Shown: piece by piece, positions 25,498 to 40,132 of the stretch
Layout: every line of letters begins with the position of its first letter
How positions within the stretch are numbered: position 1 is the first letter of the stretch
Origin: Mycobacterium sp. SVM_VP21
GTDB taxonomy: Bacteria > Actinomycetota > Actinomycetes > Mycobacteriales > Mycobacteriaceae
Direction of reading: 5' to 3'
Length of the DNA: 64,000 nt
Assembly: GCA_024758765.1 (NCBI GenBank)
Contig: CP101406.1
Span: 4,402,001-4,466,000 of the forward strand
Translations under genes and position numbers: made by a program
Notes under the pieces: generated by a model
What the model was told of the DNA's origin: nothing
Seen by the model: only the letters and a program-made list of their open reading frames with translations
Databases searched by the model: none

Positions 25498-25589
25498 GTC
25501 GAGAGGCGTTGCAACGGTTCGCCGGTCTCTGCCGGTGACCGCCACGCTCGACAGAGTTAAGGACGCCTTCCGTCACGGAAGGAGCCCGC
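25498..25589 (+). promoter_or_regulatory. S-adenosylhomocysteine (SAH) riboswitch controlling metH
   Basis: P1 is GTCGAG (25498-25503) with CTCGAC (25547-25552). The core GGCGTTGCAACGG (25505-25517) and CCACGCTCG (25542-25550) match the conserved blocks of the SAH aptamer as I remember them. P2 is CGGT/ACCG plus CCGG/CCGG (25515-25541). The P4 pseudoknot is AGGCGT (25504-25509) with ACGCCT (25563-25568). Immediately after, CCTTCCG-TCA-CGGAAGG (25566-25582) buries the metH ribosome binding site AAGGAG (25579-25584). Its 5' arm shares bases 25566-25568 with P4, so the two folds compete and SAH binding would free the site, an ON switch. Assignment is by motif and structure; no covariance search was possible. 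Confidence 0.82.
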
Positions 25590-29315
<3,726 letters not shown>

Positions 29316-29321
29316 GCTCAG

Positions 29322-30032
29322 TTGGCGGTGTTGCGTGCGGTGCTGTGCGACATGGACGGCACCCTGGTCGACTCCGAGAAGCTGTGGGACGTCGCGATGG
29401 ACGCCCTCTACGACCGGCTCGGCGGGGTGCTGACCCCGGAGGTCCGGGCGTCCACGGTCGGTGGCTGCGCGGAGGACACCATGCGGATCGTCTACGACGA
29501 CCTGGGACTGCCGCTCGATCCGGCGGCCATGGCGGCCTCGGCGCGCTGGCTGCACGACTACACCGGTGAGCTGTTCGACGCGGGCCTGCCCTGGTGCGAC
29601 GGCGCCCGGGAGCTGCTCGACGAGCTGGCCGGCGCGGGGATGCCGACGGCCTTGGTGACCAACACCCCGCGGATGCTGGCCGAGCGGGCGCTGGGCAGCA
29701 TCGGACGGCACTATTTCGCGGCCGTGGTCTGTGGTGACGAGGTGCCCGCGGGTAAGCCGGCGCCGGATCCCTACCTGCGTGCCGCGCAGCTGCTGGACCT
29801 GGATCCGCGCTGGTGTCTGGCCGTGGAGGACTCGCCGACGGGCGCCGCCGCGGCCGAGGCGGCCGGGTGCGCGGTGCTGGTCGTGCCCAATGCGCTGCCG
29901 GTGCCGGGCGGCGCTCGGCGCCACCAGGTGCCGACCCTGACCGGGCTTGGGCTGGCGGACCTGCACGAAATCTGCGCCCGGCTGGCCGACTTCCACCCAG
30001 CCTCCGCCGGAAACCGACGTGACCCATCCTGA
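29322..30032 (+). CDS. HAD-superfamily phosphatase
   Basis: HAD subfamily IA hydrolase (236 aa). Motif I DMDGTLVDSE contains the nucleophilic aspartate, motif II is LVTNT, motif III the lysine in GKPAPDPYLRAA, and motif IV AVEDSPTGAAAA; the helical cap is inserted after motif I. The start is TTG at 29322 or GTG at 29328. It sits between metH and hisE and could act as a histidinol-phosphate or sugar-phosphate phosphatase, but the substrate is not readable. M. tuberculosis, as I recall, carries a PPE gene at this position instead. Confidence 0.82.
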   Translation: MAVLRAVLCDMDGTLVDSEKLWDVAMDALYDRLGGVLTPEVRASTVGGCAEDTMRIVYDDLGLPLDPAAMAASARWLHDYTGELFDAGLPWCDGARELLDELAGAGMPTALVTNTPRMLAERALGSIGRHYFAAVVCGDEVPAGKPAPDPYLRAAQLLDLDPRWCLAVEDSPTGAAAAEAAGCAVLVVPNALPVPGGARRHQVPTLTGLGLADLHEICARLADFHPASAGNRRDPS

Positions 30033-30038
30033 CGCCGC

Positions 30039-30320
30039 ATGAAACAATCCCTGCTCGTGAAGACCTTCGAGGAGCTGTTCGCCGAGCTCGGTGAGCGTGC
30101 CGCGACCCGGCCGGCCGGCAGCGGCACCGTGGCGGCGCTGGACGCCGGTGTACACACGATCGGCAAGAAGATCCTGGAGGAGGCCGGCGAGGTGTGGCTC
30201 GCCGCCGAGCACCAGTCCGATGAAGACCTGGCCGAGGAGATCAGCCAGCTGATGTATTGGACCCAGGTGCTGATGATCTCGCGCGGGCTGACGCTGTCCG
30301 ACGTCTACGGAAAGCTGTGA
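30039..30320 (+). CDS. hisE: Phosphoribosyl-ATP pyrophosphatase
   Basis: Small MazG-like enzyme (93 aa) for the second step of histidine synthesis, hydrolysing PR-ATP to PR-AMP. Conserved elements are [26 protein letters not shown] with metal-binding glutamates, and EEISQLMYW. It lies two bases before hisG, the usual mycobacterial pair. Confidence 0.93.
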   Translation: MKQSLLVKTFEELFAELGERAATRPAGSGTVAALDAGVHTIGKKILEEAGEVWLAAEHQSDEDLAEEISQLMYWTQVLMISRGLTLSDVYGKL

Positions 30321-30322
30321 GC

Positions 30323-31183
30323 ATGTTGCGTGTTGCGGTCCCCAACAAGGGGGCGCTCAGTGAGGCTGCCGCGGCAATGCTGTCGGAGGCCGGCTACCGC
30401 AGCCGCACCGACGCCAAGGATCTGACGGTCATCGACCCGGCCAACAAGGTCGAGTTCTTCTTCCTGCGGCCCAAGGACATCGCCATCTACGTCGGGTCCG
30501 GTGAACTCGACTTCGGGATCACCGGACGGGATCTGGCGGCCGAATCCGGCGCGCCGGTGGCCGAGCGGTTGGCACTGGGTTTCGGTTCCTCGCGATTCCG
30601 CTACGCGGCTCCGGCCGGGCGGGACTGGGTCGCGGCGGACCTGGCCGGCAAGCGCATCGCCACCGCTTATCCGAACCTGGTCCGCAAGGATCTGGCCGGT
30701 AAGGGCATCGAGGCCACCGTCATCCGGCTCGACGGGGCGGTGGAGATCTCGATCCAGCTGGGGGTGGCCGACGCGATCGCCGACGTGGTGGGCTCCGGGC
30801 GCACCCTTCGCCAGCACGGGCTGGTGGCTTTCGGTGAGTCGCTCTGCGATTCCGAAGCGGTGTTGATCGAGGGCGCCGTAGCCAATGGCCGCAGCGCCGA
30901 GACCGCTGCCGCCCGCGACCAGTTGGCCGCCCGGGTACAGGGCGTGGTGTTCGGCCAGCAATACCTGATGCTCGACTACGACTGCCCGCGCGCGCTGCTT
31001 GACCAGGCCGTCGCGATCACCCCGGGCCTGGAGTCGCCGACCATCGCGCCGCTGGCCGATCCGGAGTGGGCGGCGGTGCGCGCATTGGTACCACGACGCG
31101 AGGTCAACGCGATCATGGACGAGTTGGCCGCGATCGGGGCGAAGGCGATCCTCGCCTCGGACATCAGATTCTGCCGATTTTGA
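30323..31183 (+). CDS. hisG: ATP phosphoribosyltransferase (long form)
   Basis: HisG of 286 aa, the long form with a C-terminal ACT-like regulatory domain (about residues 210-286) for feedback inhibition by histidine. Catalytic-region motifs are [25 protein letters not shown] and the phosphate loop [13 protein letters not shown]. It catalyses ATP plus PRPP to PR-ATP, upstream of HisE chemically although encoded after it. ATG at 30323 was chosen; an in-frame GTG at 30317 is possible. Confidence 0.93.
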   Translation: MLRVAVPNKGALSEAAAAMLSEAGYRSRTDAKDLTVIDPANKVEFFFLRPKDIAIYVGSGELDFGITGRDLAAESGAPVAERLALGFGSSRFRYAAPAGRDWVAADLAGKRIATAYPNLVRKDLAGKGIEATVIRLDGAVEISIQLGVADAIADVVGSGRTLRQHGLVAFGESLCDSEAVLIEGAVANGRSAETAAARDQLAARVQGVVFGQQYLMLDYDCPRALLDQAVAITPGLESPTIAPLADPEWAAVRALVPRREVNAIMDELAAIGAKAILASDIRFCRF

Positions 31184-31253
31184 TCAGTCCCGGTAGCTGA
31201 GCCTTTGCCGTGTTAACGTCCGGTGGTCGGCTCGACTGGCCCGGGAGGTAGTG

Positions 31254-31736
31254 GTGACGCATTTCATCGTGCTGGTGCTCGCGCTGTTCATCGGTGCCGT
31301 CGCCGGGCTGCGCGCGTTCACCGCGCCGGCCGTGATGGCCTGGGCCGCCGTCCTGCAGTGGATCAACTTGAACGGAACATGGGTCGAATGGCTGAGCCAT
31401 CCGGTGACCGTCACTATCTTGACGCTGCTGGCGGTCGGTGAATTCATCGCCGACCAATTGCCCAGCACCCCGGCGCGCACCGTGCCCATGCAGTTCGGCG
31501 CGCGGATCGTGCTGGGCGGGTTCGCCGGCGCGGTACTCGGCACGGCCTGGAACTACACCTGGACGGCACTCGGCGCCGGCATCATCGGTGCGGTGATCGG
31601 CACCCTGGTCGGTTTCGCCATGCGACAGCGTGTGGTCGCTGCCAACGGCGGCCACGACCTGCCGGTCGCGTTGGTGGAGGACACCATCGCGGTGCTGGGC
31701 GGACTGGCGATCGCCGCGTTGACCGCGGTGGTCTGA
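31254..31736 (+). CDS. DUF4126 family membrane protein, Rv2120c-like
   Basis: Hydrophobic protein (160 aa) with about four membrane helices and glycine-rich turns (GAVAGLRAFTAPAVMAW, LGGFAGAVLGTAWN, GAVIGTLVGFAMRQRV). Two consecutive GTG codons occur (31251, 31254); the second is better spaced from GGGAGG. It follows hisG as in M. tuberculosis. Function is unknown. Confidence 0.75.
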   Translation: MTHFIVLVLALFIGAVAGLRAFTAPAVMAWAAVLQWINLNGTWVEWLSHPVTVTILTLLAVGEFIADQLPSTPARTVPMQFGARIVLGGFAGAVLGTAWNYTWTALGAGIIGAVIGTLVGFAMRQRVVAANGGHDLPVALVEDTIAVLGGLAIAALTAVV

Positions 31737-31744
31737 GCCGCCGG

Positions 31745-32520
31745 TCAGCGCCGCTGCACCAGCAGCGCCTGCGCTGACGTCCCGAAGAATCCGTCGTCGT
31801 CGAACAGCTCCGCGGTGGTGACGCCCACCCCGTCGGGTCCGATGGAGGCGCGGGCTCGTAGGCCGAAGTCCGCCCCCGTCGGCAGCCGATGCAGGTGCAC
31901 CACGGTGTCGGTGTTCATGAACATGTACTCGTCGACGTCCAGCGCGGCGCCGACGCCGTTCGCGGAGTCGACCACCATCGCCAGCCGTTGCAGGGCGGTG
32001 GTCGGTTCGCTGTCCACCAGGTGCACCTGCGGGCTCAGCCAGGCGATCGCGGTGCCGTCGGGCGCGTCCGGCTGGACCCGCCAGCGCACCGAATGGGCGT
32101 AGCCGCTGGCCCGGGCGAACCACTCCGGTGGCGGTAGCGACGGCCCGCTGATCAGTGGCGCGTGCCGGTCGGAGGACACCGCGGTGGTGTCGGAGGTGGC
32201 CAGTGCCCACGCGCTCAGCCGTGCCACCGGCCGGTCGTCGTCACAGGTGAACATCTCGGCTTCCAGCAAAGCGATCCGCCGGCCCGGCCGCTGGACCCGG
32301 GCCGCAACCCGCACCGGGGCCACCGGTATCGCCCCCAGGATGTCCAGGCTCAGTCGGGCGATCCGCTGGCCCGATCCGTCGAGCAGCTGCTCGATCTCGC
32401 GGGTCAGCAGCGCCAGCGGAGGAGACCCGTGCTGTATCTGGCCCCAGTTGCTGCGGGTCAGGTCAGTGGATTCGTAAACGGCGCCGGCGGAACCATCCGC
32501 GCGCCGGTAGTAGCTGCCGG

Positions 32521-32524
<4 letters not shown>
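31745..32524 (-). CDS. TesB-like acyl-CoA thioesterase family protein
   Basis: Double hot-dog thioesterase-like protein (259 aa): the N-terminal half has YESTDLTRSNWGQIQHGSPPLALLTR, recalling TesB HGG-type loops, and the C-terminal half has WLSPQVHLVDSEPTTALQRLAMVVDSANG. The ATG at 32524 overlaps the nuclease stop (ATGA), so it is translationally coupled to the upstream RecB-like gene. The natural acyl-CoA substrate is unknown. Confidence 0.75.
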
Positions 32525-34232
<1,708 letters not shown>

Positions 34233-34241
34233 GTCTGATCG

Positions 34242-34301
34242 GCGAGCAGACGCAGAATCGCACGAATGGAGCGCTTAGCGTGCGATTCTGTGTCTGCTCG
34301 C
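34242..34301. repeat. 23-bp inverted repeat between convergent trmI and the DUF503 gene
   Basis: The arms 34242-34264 and 34279-34301 are complementary at 22 of 23 positions (GCGAGCAGACGCAGAATCGC at the left; one G/U-type mismatch) around a 14-nt loop. It fills the gap between two convergent genes and could act as a bidirectional transcription barrier, but has no T-tract. It resembles dispersed mycobacterial palindromes rather than an ordinary terminator. Confidence 0.75.
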
Positions 34302-34306
34302 GCAAG

Positions 34307-34600
34307 TCAGTCATCGCTGCGGCTCAACCCCCGGCGCACCGACAGCAGCTCGATCTCTGGCCGGTCCGCCACCAGCCGCTCGGCGGCGTCCAGGATCTGC
34401 ACCAGATGACCGCGGTCACCGGATACCGCCGACACCCCAATTCCAGTGCGCCGGTGGAGATCTAGTGATCCCGTCTCAGCGGCAGACACATCGAACTTGC
34501 GACGCAACTCCGCGACGATCGGTCGCACCACCGACCGCTTCTGCTTGAGCGAGTGCACGTCACCGAGCAAAAGATCGAATTCGAGCCAGCCAATCCACAT
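34307..34600 (-). CDS. DUF503 family protein, Rv2117-like
   Basis: Small protein (97 aa) with the DUF503 pattern: MWIGWLEFDLLLGDVHSLKQ, KRSVVRPIVAELRRKFDVS and GVSAVSGDRGHLVQILDAAE, a ferredoxin-like fold. No function is established; some family members are annotated as ribosome-binding-factor-like but this is not shown. It lies two bases after lppK on the same strand, as in M. tuberculosis. Confidence 0.8.
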   Translation of the reverse strand: MWIGWLEFDLLLGDVHSLKQKRSVVRPIVAELRRKFDVSAAETGSLDLHRRTGIGVSAVSGDRGHLVQILDAAERLVADRPEIELLSVRRGLSRSDD

Positions 34601-34602
34601 CG

Positions 34603-35136
34603 TCAGGGCGTCGGCGGCGCCGGCCCAGTGCTGCGGGTCTGGGCGTTGCCGAACGCCAGCAGGCTCTTGGCGGTGGCCTGTGACAGCTGCCAGTCGCCGC
34701 GATTGGGGGTGAACTCCATCGGGAAAAAGAACGTGCCGGTAGCGGGATTGGCCGTGTTGACGGTGACGTCGGCGGTCACGTTGCCTGGGGAACGGTCTGA
34801 CCAGCCGAGACCGGCGGCCTCCAGATTCAGCGGCAGGTAGCCGCCGTCTTTGAGTGCGGTGGCGAATTTGTCGATGGTTGCGGCGTCGGCGGGTTTGGCG
34901 CCCTCGATGAGTGCCAGCTTGTCTGCGCCGGGAACCTCGGGGTCCGACAGTCGGTACAGCACATCGGTCAACGCCTCGGGTGCCGGCAAAGCCGACGACG
35001 GCGCCTGGACAGGCACCGTCGTCGACGTCACCGGAACCTCGGCCACCGGCTCCGCCGGCTGGTGGCCCGCGCAGCCCGACATCGCCAGAACGGCCGCCGC
35101 GAGGGCAGCGGGCCAGGCGATGCGGTGACTACACAT
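34603..35136 (-). CDS. lppK: Lipoprotein LppK, MTB12 domain
   Basis: Lipoprotein (177 aa). The lipobox LAMSGC places the lipidated cysteine at residue 22. A Pro/Thr/Val-rich linker leads to an MTB12 C-terminal domain (LTDVLYRLSDPEVPGADKLA and following residues). It matches Rv2116 by position. It is 11 bp downstream of a second MTB12-family gene, so a lipid-anchored and a freely secreted version are made together. Role unknown. Confidence 0.85.
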   Translation of the reverse strand: MCSHRIAWPAALAAAVLAMSGCAGHQPAEPVAEVPVTSTTVPVQAPSSALPAPEALTDVLYRLSDPEVPGADKLALIEGAKPADAATIDKFATALKDGGYLPLNLEAAGLGWSDRSPGNVTADVTVNTANPATGTFFFPMEFTPNRGDWQLSQATAKSLLAFGNAQTRSTGPAPPTP

Positions 35137-35147
35137 CGGGTCTGCGA

Positions 35148-35642
35148 TCAGCTCGACGTCAGCTGCGACAACGACAACAGCGAGGCCCGGGAGAGCTTCC
35201 AGCCACCCTGGTCGACGAATGTGAGATTCACCGAGTGCGGCTCCAGCTTCGGCCCCGACGCAGTGACGTCGGCGCTGGCCGCTCCGGGGCCGGCCGGTAC
35301 GACGTTGGCCACGCTGATCGACAGCGGAAGGGCGCCCTTCTTGAGCGCCTTCTGCAGCCGGTGGTCGATGGCACCGGTCTCGACCGGGCCCAGGCCGCCC
35401 TCGACGAGGTCGGACTTGCCGGCGGCGGGGACACCGGGGTCGGCCAGCGTGTTGAGCACGCTGGCCAGCTGCTCGGGGGCAGGTACGGCGGCGGCCGGGT
35501 CCAACGGCAGCGGGGCGAGGAACACCGTCGTGGGTGCCTCGGCGGCGGCAGGCGCCGGCGTTGCCAGGTAGCTCACAGTTGAAACGGCTGCGCTGATGGT
35601 CGCGACGGCTGCCATCCCCGTGGCGAGGGATTTCACGTTCAT
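35148..35642 (-). CDS. Secreted low-molecular-weight antigen MTB12/CFP-2-like
   Basis: Protein of 164 aa with a Sec signal peptide (MNVKSLATGMAAVATISAAV, then ATPAPAAA-E cleavage) and a complete MTB12 domain (LASVLNTLADPGVPAAGKSDLVEGG, VTASGPKLEPHSVNLTFVDQGGWKLSRAS). It closely resembles the secreted antigen Rv2376c (CFP-2). The ATG at 35642 has AGAAAGGA upstream and starts exactly at the signal peptide. First gene of a minus-strand set with lppK and the DUF503 gene. Exported; molecular role unknown. Confidence 0.88.
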   Translation of the reverse strand: MNVKSLATGMAAVATISAAVSTVSYLATPAPAAAEAPTTVFLAPLPLDPAAAVPAPEQLASVLNTLADPGVPAAGKSDLVEGGLGPVETGAIDHRLQKALKKGALPLSISVANVVPAGPGAASADVTASGPKLEPHSVNLTFVDQGGWKLSRASLLSLSQLTSS

Positions 35643-35798
35643 TCGGATCCTTTCTAGGTCCTGTCGGTCACCCGATTTGAGAGCGAGGCTAGCAGCGGAG
35701 CCGGTGTGTCGGATTGCCACAGAGCACGCGAATGCACAATGGCCGGTAGCGTTGAGGTATCCGTCGCTTCAACTTCCAGTTCGGGAAAGGAGCGCACC

Positions 35799-37631
35799 AT
35801 GAGCAACATGGAAGATTCGCCGCGTCCTGAGACATACGACGCGTCAGGGGGGCCGGGCACGCCCGGTGATGACTTCGCCGAGTTGGAAGAACTGCGCCGC
35901 GAAGCCGCGGTGTTGCGCGCGCAGCTCGACAGCACCCCGCAGGACACCACTCGCGTGGGCCGCGACGTGCGCCAGCTCGAAGCGCATATTGACTCGTTGA
36001 CCGCGCGAAACTCCAAGCTGATGGACACCCTCAAAGAGGCGCGTCAGCAGTTGTTGGCGTTGCGTGAGGAGGTCGATCGACTTGGTCAGCCGCCGAGCGG
36101 TTACGGCGTGCTGCTGGGCAGTCACGAGGACGAGACCGTCGACGTGTTCACCTCGGGCCGCCGGATGCGGCTGAACATCTCGCCCAATATCGACGTAGCA
36201 ACCCTCCGGAAGGGCCAGACGGTCCGGCTCAACGAGGCGCTAACAGTCGTCGAGGCCGGCAATTTCGAGTCGGTCGGCGAAATATCCACGTTGCGCGAAA
36301 TTCTGTCCGACGGGCACCGGGCGCTGGTTGTCGGTCATGCCGACGAGGAGCGCATCGTCTGGCTGGCCGAGCCGTTGGTCGCCGCGGACCTGCCCGAGAG
36401 CATCCCGGACGCGCTCTCGGATGACCGGCGTCCCCGCAAGCTGCGCCCCGGCGACTCGCTGCTGGTTGACACCAAGGCCGGCTACGCCTTCGAACGCATC
36501 CCCAAGGCCGAGGTCGAAGACCTGGTGCTCGAGGAGGTGCCCGACGTCAGCTACGGCGACATCGGCGGCCTGACTCGCCAGATCGAGCAGATCCGCGATG
36601 CCGTGGAACTGCCGTTCCTGCATAAGGATCTCTACCGGGAATACGCGTTGCGTCCGCCCAAAGGCGTGCTGCTCTACGGCCCGCCCGGCTGCGGTAAGAC
36701 GCTGATCGCCAAGGCGGTGGCCAACTCGCTGGCCAAGAAGATGGCCGAGGTGCGCGGGGACGACGCCCATGAGGCCAAGTCGTACTTCCTCAACATCAAG
36801 GGACCCGAGCTGCTGAACAAGTTCGTCGGCGAGACCGAACGCCACATCCGGCTGATCTTCCAGCGGGCGCGCGAGAAGGCCTCCGAGGGCACGCCGGTGA
36901 TCGTGTTCTTCGACGAGATGGACTCGATCTTCCGCACCCGTGGCACCGGTGTCTCCTCGGACGTGGAGACCACCGTCGTGCCTCAGCTGCTCAGTGAGAT
37001 CGACGGCGTGGAGGGGCTGGAGAACGTCATCGTGATCGGCGCCTCCAACCGCGAGGACATGATCGACCCGGCGATCCTGCGGCCTGGCCGCCTGGACGTC
37101 AAGATCAAGATCGAGCGCCCCGATGCCGAAGCCGCACAAGACATCTTCTCGAAGTACTTGGTCGAGACGCTGCCGGTGCACGCCGACGACCTTGCGGAGT
37201 TCGGCGGGGATCGTGGCGCCTGCATCAAAGCGATGATCGAGAAGGTCGTCGACCGGATGTACGCCGAGATCGACGACAACCGGTTCCTGGAGGTCACCTA
37301 CGCCAACGGTGACAAAGAGGTCATGTACTTCAAGGACTTCAACTCCGGGGCGATGATCCAGAACGTCGTCGACCGCGCGAAGAAGAACGCCATTAAGTCG
37401 GTGCTGGAGACCGGCCAGCCGGGCCTGCGCATCCAGCACCTGTTGGACTCGATCGTCGACGAGTTCGCCGAGAACGAGGACCTGCCCAACACCACCAACC
37501 CCGATGACTGGGCACGGATCTCGGGCAAGAAGGGCGAGCGGATCGTCTACATCCGCACCCTGGTCACCGGCAAGTCGTCGAGCGCCAGTCGTGCTATTGA
37601 TACCGAGTCCAACCTGGGCCAGTACCTGTAG
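35799..37631 (+). CDS. mpa: Proteasome-associated AAA+ ATPase Mpa (ARC)
   Basis: Hexameric unfoldase (610 aa) that recognises pupylated proteins and feeds them to the 20S proteasome. Coiled coil at about residues 25-80 (binds Pup), two OB domains (80-230), AAA+ domain with Walker A GPPGCGKT and Walker [10 protein letters not shown], and a C-terminus GQYL whose penultimate tyrosine docks into the proteasome. ATG at 35799 has AAAGGAG at good spacing; TAGCGT at 35747-35752 may be the -10. The upstream in-frame ATG at 35706 is rejected. Confidence 0.96.
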   Translation: MSNMEDSPRPETYDASGGPGTPGDDFAELEELRREAAVLRAQLDSTPQDTTRVGRDVRQLEAHIDSLTARNSKLMDTLKEARQQLLALREEVDRLGQPPSGYGVLLGSHEDETVDVFTSGRRMRLNISPNIDVATLRKGQTVRLNEALTVVEAGNFESVGEISTLREILSDGHRALVVGHADEERIVWLAEPLVAADLPESIPDALSDDRRPRKLRPGDSLLVDTKAGYAFERIPKAEVEDLVLEEVPDVSYGDIGGLTRQIEQIRDAVELPFLHKDLYREYALRPPKGVLLYGPPGCGKTLIAKAVANSLAKKMAEVRGDDAHEAKSYFLNIKGPELLNKFVGETERHIRLIFQRAREKASEGTPVIVFFDEMDSIFRTRGTGVSSDVETTVVPQLLSEIDGVEGLENVIVIGASNREDMIDPAILRPGRLDVKIKIERPDAEAAQDIFSKYLVETLPVHADDLAEFGGDRGACIKAMIEKVVDRMYAEIDDNRFLEVTYANGDKEVMYFKDFNSGAMIQNVVDRAKKNAIKSVLETGQPGLRIQHLLDSIVDEFAENEDLPNTTNPDDWARISGKKGERIVYIRTLVTGKSSSASRAIDTESNLGQYL

Positions 37632-37633
37632 CG

Positions 37634-38284
37634 CTAGCGGTTCTGCAGCGAATAGCTGTTGGTCAGGTCGTCCTGCAGCACGCGCGCAACCTCGGTGGTG
37701 GTGTCCACGCGTAACGGGTCGTCCAGCACGCGCGCTTGGTAGGTCCAACCGGGCGGCAGCTTGAGCCGGTCGGCGAGTCCGGCGAGGTCGGCTCGCGACA
37801 AGTTCGCATCGACGACCTGGCTCCAGGTCTGCATGACCCAACGCCGCCCGTCGGGGTCGATCAGCTCGTAGACCTGCTCGCCGGCATCGAAGACGAAGAC
37901 CGCGTGGCGGCTCACCTCGTTGACGGTGTAGGGACCGGGATTCATCGACGACAGTGCGACTTGGGCCTGTTTGATCATCTCGATACCGCCGAAAGTCTTG
38001 ATCTCCCGCGGGCCCTGCGGTGCCTTTTCGATGGTGTTCATCAGCCAGTAGCGCGGCCCGTTGAGCAGGGCCGCGGCCGCGCCGTTCTCGGTCGCGATGG
38101 CCTGCGCGTCGAGCGCGGACCACAGCGGCGCGGGGCAGTCGTTGAGGCCGAAGGTGTTGTAGACGGTAGCCTGCGGACCCGACTCGCCGATCTCGACGAG
38201 CAGCACCTCGCCATAGCGCTTGCCGGATACGTCGGTCGTGCGCGGACGAGCTTGCTCGGTGGACATTTCGGTGAAATTAGCCAC
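37634..38284 (-). CDS. Conserved hypothetical protein, Rv2114-like
   Basis: Soluble protein (216 aa from ATG 38284; ATG 38266 is also possible) with RYGEVLLVEIGESGPQATVY, a central AALLNGPRYWLMNTIEKAP and a C-terminal helical part. It sits between mpa and dop on the opposite strand, as Rv2114 does. Its conserved place in the Pup-proteasome cluster suggests co-inheritance, but no family function is known to me and no catalytic motif is visible. Confidence 0.75.
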   Translation of the reverse strand: MANFTEMSTEQARPRTTDVSGKRYGEVLLVEIGESGPQATVYNTFGLNDCPAPLWSALDAQAIATENGAAAALLNGPRYWLMNTIEKAPQGPREIKTFGGIEMIKQAQVALSSMNPGPYTVNEVSRHAVFVFDAGEQVYELIDPDGRRWVMQTWSQVVDANLSRADLAGLADRLKLPPGWTYQARVLDDPLRVDTTTEVARVLQDDLTNSYSLQNR

Positions 38285-38333
38285 TGACCTCGGTCAGGTC
38301 AACACCTCTGACGGTCGCGTTCCGCGCCCCCTC

Positions 38334-38339
38334 TAGGCT
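38334..38339 (+). promoter_or_regulatory. -10 box of a leaderless transcript (dop)
   Basis: TAGGCT, 6 nt before the dop ATG at 38346; no ribosome binding site. Confidence 0.5.
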
Positions 38340-38345
38340 GGAACG

Positions 38346-39854
38346 ATGCAAAGGATCATCGGGACCGAAGTCGAATACGGCATCGCTTCGCCGTCAGATC
38401 CCACCGCGAACCCGATCCTCACCTCCACCCAGGCGGTGCTGGCCTACGCCGCCGCCGCCGGAATCCCGCGCGCCAAGCGCACCCGCTGGGACTACGAGGT
38501 GGAATCGCCGTTGCGCGACGCCCGCGGCTTCGACCTGAGCCGCTCAAGCGGCCCGCCGCCGATCATCGACGCCGACGAGGTCGGCGCGGCCAACATGATC
38601 CTCACCAACGGGGCCCGGCTCTACGTCGACCACGCGCACCCCGAGTACTCCGCGCCGGAGGTCACCGACCCGCTGGACGCGGTCATCTGGGACAAGGCCG
38701 GCGAGCGGGTGATGGAGGCGGCTGCGCGCTACGTGGCCAGCGTCCCCGGCGCGGCCAAGCTGCAGCTGTACAAGAACAACATCGACAACAAGGGCGCCTC
38801 CTACGGCACCCACGAGAACTACCTGATGAGCCGACAGACGCCGTTCTCGGCGATCATTGCTGGTCTGACCCCGTTTCTGGTGTCCCGGCAGGTGGTCACC
38901 GGCTCCGGACGGGTCGGGTTGGGCGCCGCGGGCGATGAACCGGGCTTCCAGCTCTCGCAGCGCGCCGACTACATCGAGGTCGAAGTCGGCTTGGAAACCA
39001 CGCTCAAGCGCGGCATCATCAACACCCGCGACGAACCGCACGCCGACGCCGACAAGTACCGCCGGTTGCACGTGATCATCGGCGACGCCAACCTCGCCGA
39101 GACGTCGACGTACCTGAAGGTCGGCACCACCGCGCTCGTCCTCGACCTGATCGAGGAGGGTGCCGAGCACGGGATCGACCTGAGCGATCTGGTGTTGGCC
39201 CGGCCGGTGCGCGCGGTGCACGTCATCAGCCGTGACCCGACCCTGCGGGCAACCGTCGCACTGGCCGACGGCCGTGAGATGACCGGCCTTGCGCTGCAAC
39301 GGATCTACCTCGACCGGGTGGCCAAGCTGGTCCAGAGCCGTGACGCGGATCCGCGCGCCAACGACATCATCGAGACCTGGGCCCGAGTACTCGACCAGCT
39401 CGAGCGAGACCCGATGGAGTGCGCCGATCTGCTGGACTGGCCGGCCAAGCTGCGGCTGCTGGAGGGCTTCCGGCAGCGGGAGAACCTGAGCTGGTCGGCG
39501 CCCCGGCTGCACCTGATCGACCTGCAGTACTCCGACGTGCGGCTGGACAAGGGTCTGTACAACCGGCTGGTCGCCCGTGGCTCGATGCGCCGCCTGATCA
39601 CCGAACAGCAGGTGCTGGCCGCAGTCCACAACCCGCCCACCGACACCCGCGCCTACTTCCGCGGCGAGTGCCTGCGCCGGTTCGGGGCCGACATCGCCGC
39701 CGCGAGCTGGGACTCGGTCATCTTCGACCTGGGCGGGGACTCGTTGGTGCGGATCCCCACGCTGGAGCCCCTGCGCGGCAGTAAGGCGCACGTCGGGGCT
39801 TTGCTGGACTCGGTGGACAGCGCCGCCGAACTGGTCCAACAACTCACCACCTAG
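38346..39854 (+). CDS. dop: Pup deamidase/depupylase Dop
   Basis: Carboxylate-amine-ligase-like enzyme (502 aa). It deamidates the C-terminal glutamine of Pup and also removes Pup from proteins. The N-terminus GTEVEYGI supplies nucleotide/metal glutamates, and D95 in YVDHAHPEY is the catalytic aspartate. The Dop-specific loop region is present ([20 protein letters not shown]). The ligase pafA is not in this window. It has a leaderless-type start. Confidence 0.95.
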   Translation: MQRIIGTEVEYGIASPSDPTANPILTSTQAVLAYAAAAGIPRAKRTRWDYEVESPLRDARGFDLSRSSGPPPIIDADEVGAANMILTNGARLYVDHAHPEYSAPEVTDPLDAVIWDKAGERVMEAAARYVASVPGAAKLQLYKNNIDNKGASYGTHENYLMSRQTPFSAIIAGLTPFLVSRQVVTGSGRVGLGAAGDEPGFQLSQRADYIEVEVGLETTLKRGIINTRDEPHADADKYRRLHVIIGDANLAETSTYLKVGTTALVLDLIEEGAEHGIDLSDLVLARPVRAVHVISRDPTLRATVALADGREMTGLALQRIYLDRVAKLVQSRDADPRANDIIETWARVLDQLERDPMECADLLDWPAKLRLLEGFRQRENLSWSAPRLHLIDLQYSDVRLDKGLYNRLVARGSMRRLITEQQVLAAVHNPPTDTRAYFRGECLRRFGADIAAASWDSVIFDLGGDSLVRIPTLEPLRGSKAHVGALLDSVDSAAELVQQLTT

Positions 39855-39881
39855 ACCCCGAGCAACATCGGCGCCGACCGG

Positions 39882-39932
39882 TAGGGTGGAGAAACCGGCC
39901 GCGGTCATGCGCGGCCGATGAGATTCAGGAGG
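39882..39932 (+). promoter_or_regulatory. Promoter and leader of pup-prcB-prcA
   Basis: TAGGGT (39882-39887) is a good -10; the leader contains a 7-bp stem CGGCCGC/GCGGCCG (39896-39902, 39911-39917) and ends in AGGAGG (39927-39932) five bases before the pup ATG. This is one of the stronger conventional ribosome binding sites in the window, consistent with abundant Pup. Confidence 0.55.
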
Positions 39933-39937
39933 CAGCA

Positions 39938-40132
39938 ATGGCTCAGGAGCAGACCAAGCGCGGCGGGGGCGGCGGAGACGACGACGATCTCACCGGCAAC
40001 ACTGCGGCGGGCCAGGAACGCCGGGAGAAGCTCACCGAGGACACCGATGACCTGCTTGACGAGATCGACGACGTGCTGGAAGAGAACGCCGAGGACTTTG
40101 TGCGCGCGTACGTCCAAAAGGGCGGCCAGTGA
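39938..40132 (+). CDS. pup: Prokaryotic ubiquitin-like protein Pup
   Basis: 64-residue, intrinsically disordered, acidic protein ([13 protein letters not shown] near the start; central helix region [20 protein letters not shown] binds Mpa). It ends in GGQ: Dop must convert the last glutamine to glutamate before PafA ligates it to target lysines. The stop overlaps the prcB GTG (GTGA). Confidence 0.97.
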   Translation: MAQEQTKRGGGGGDDDDLTGNTAAGQERREKLTEDTDDLLDEIDDVLEENAEDFVRAYVQKGGQ

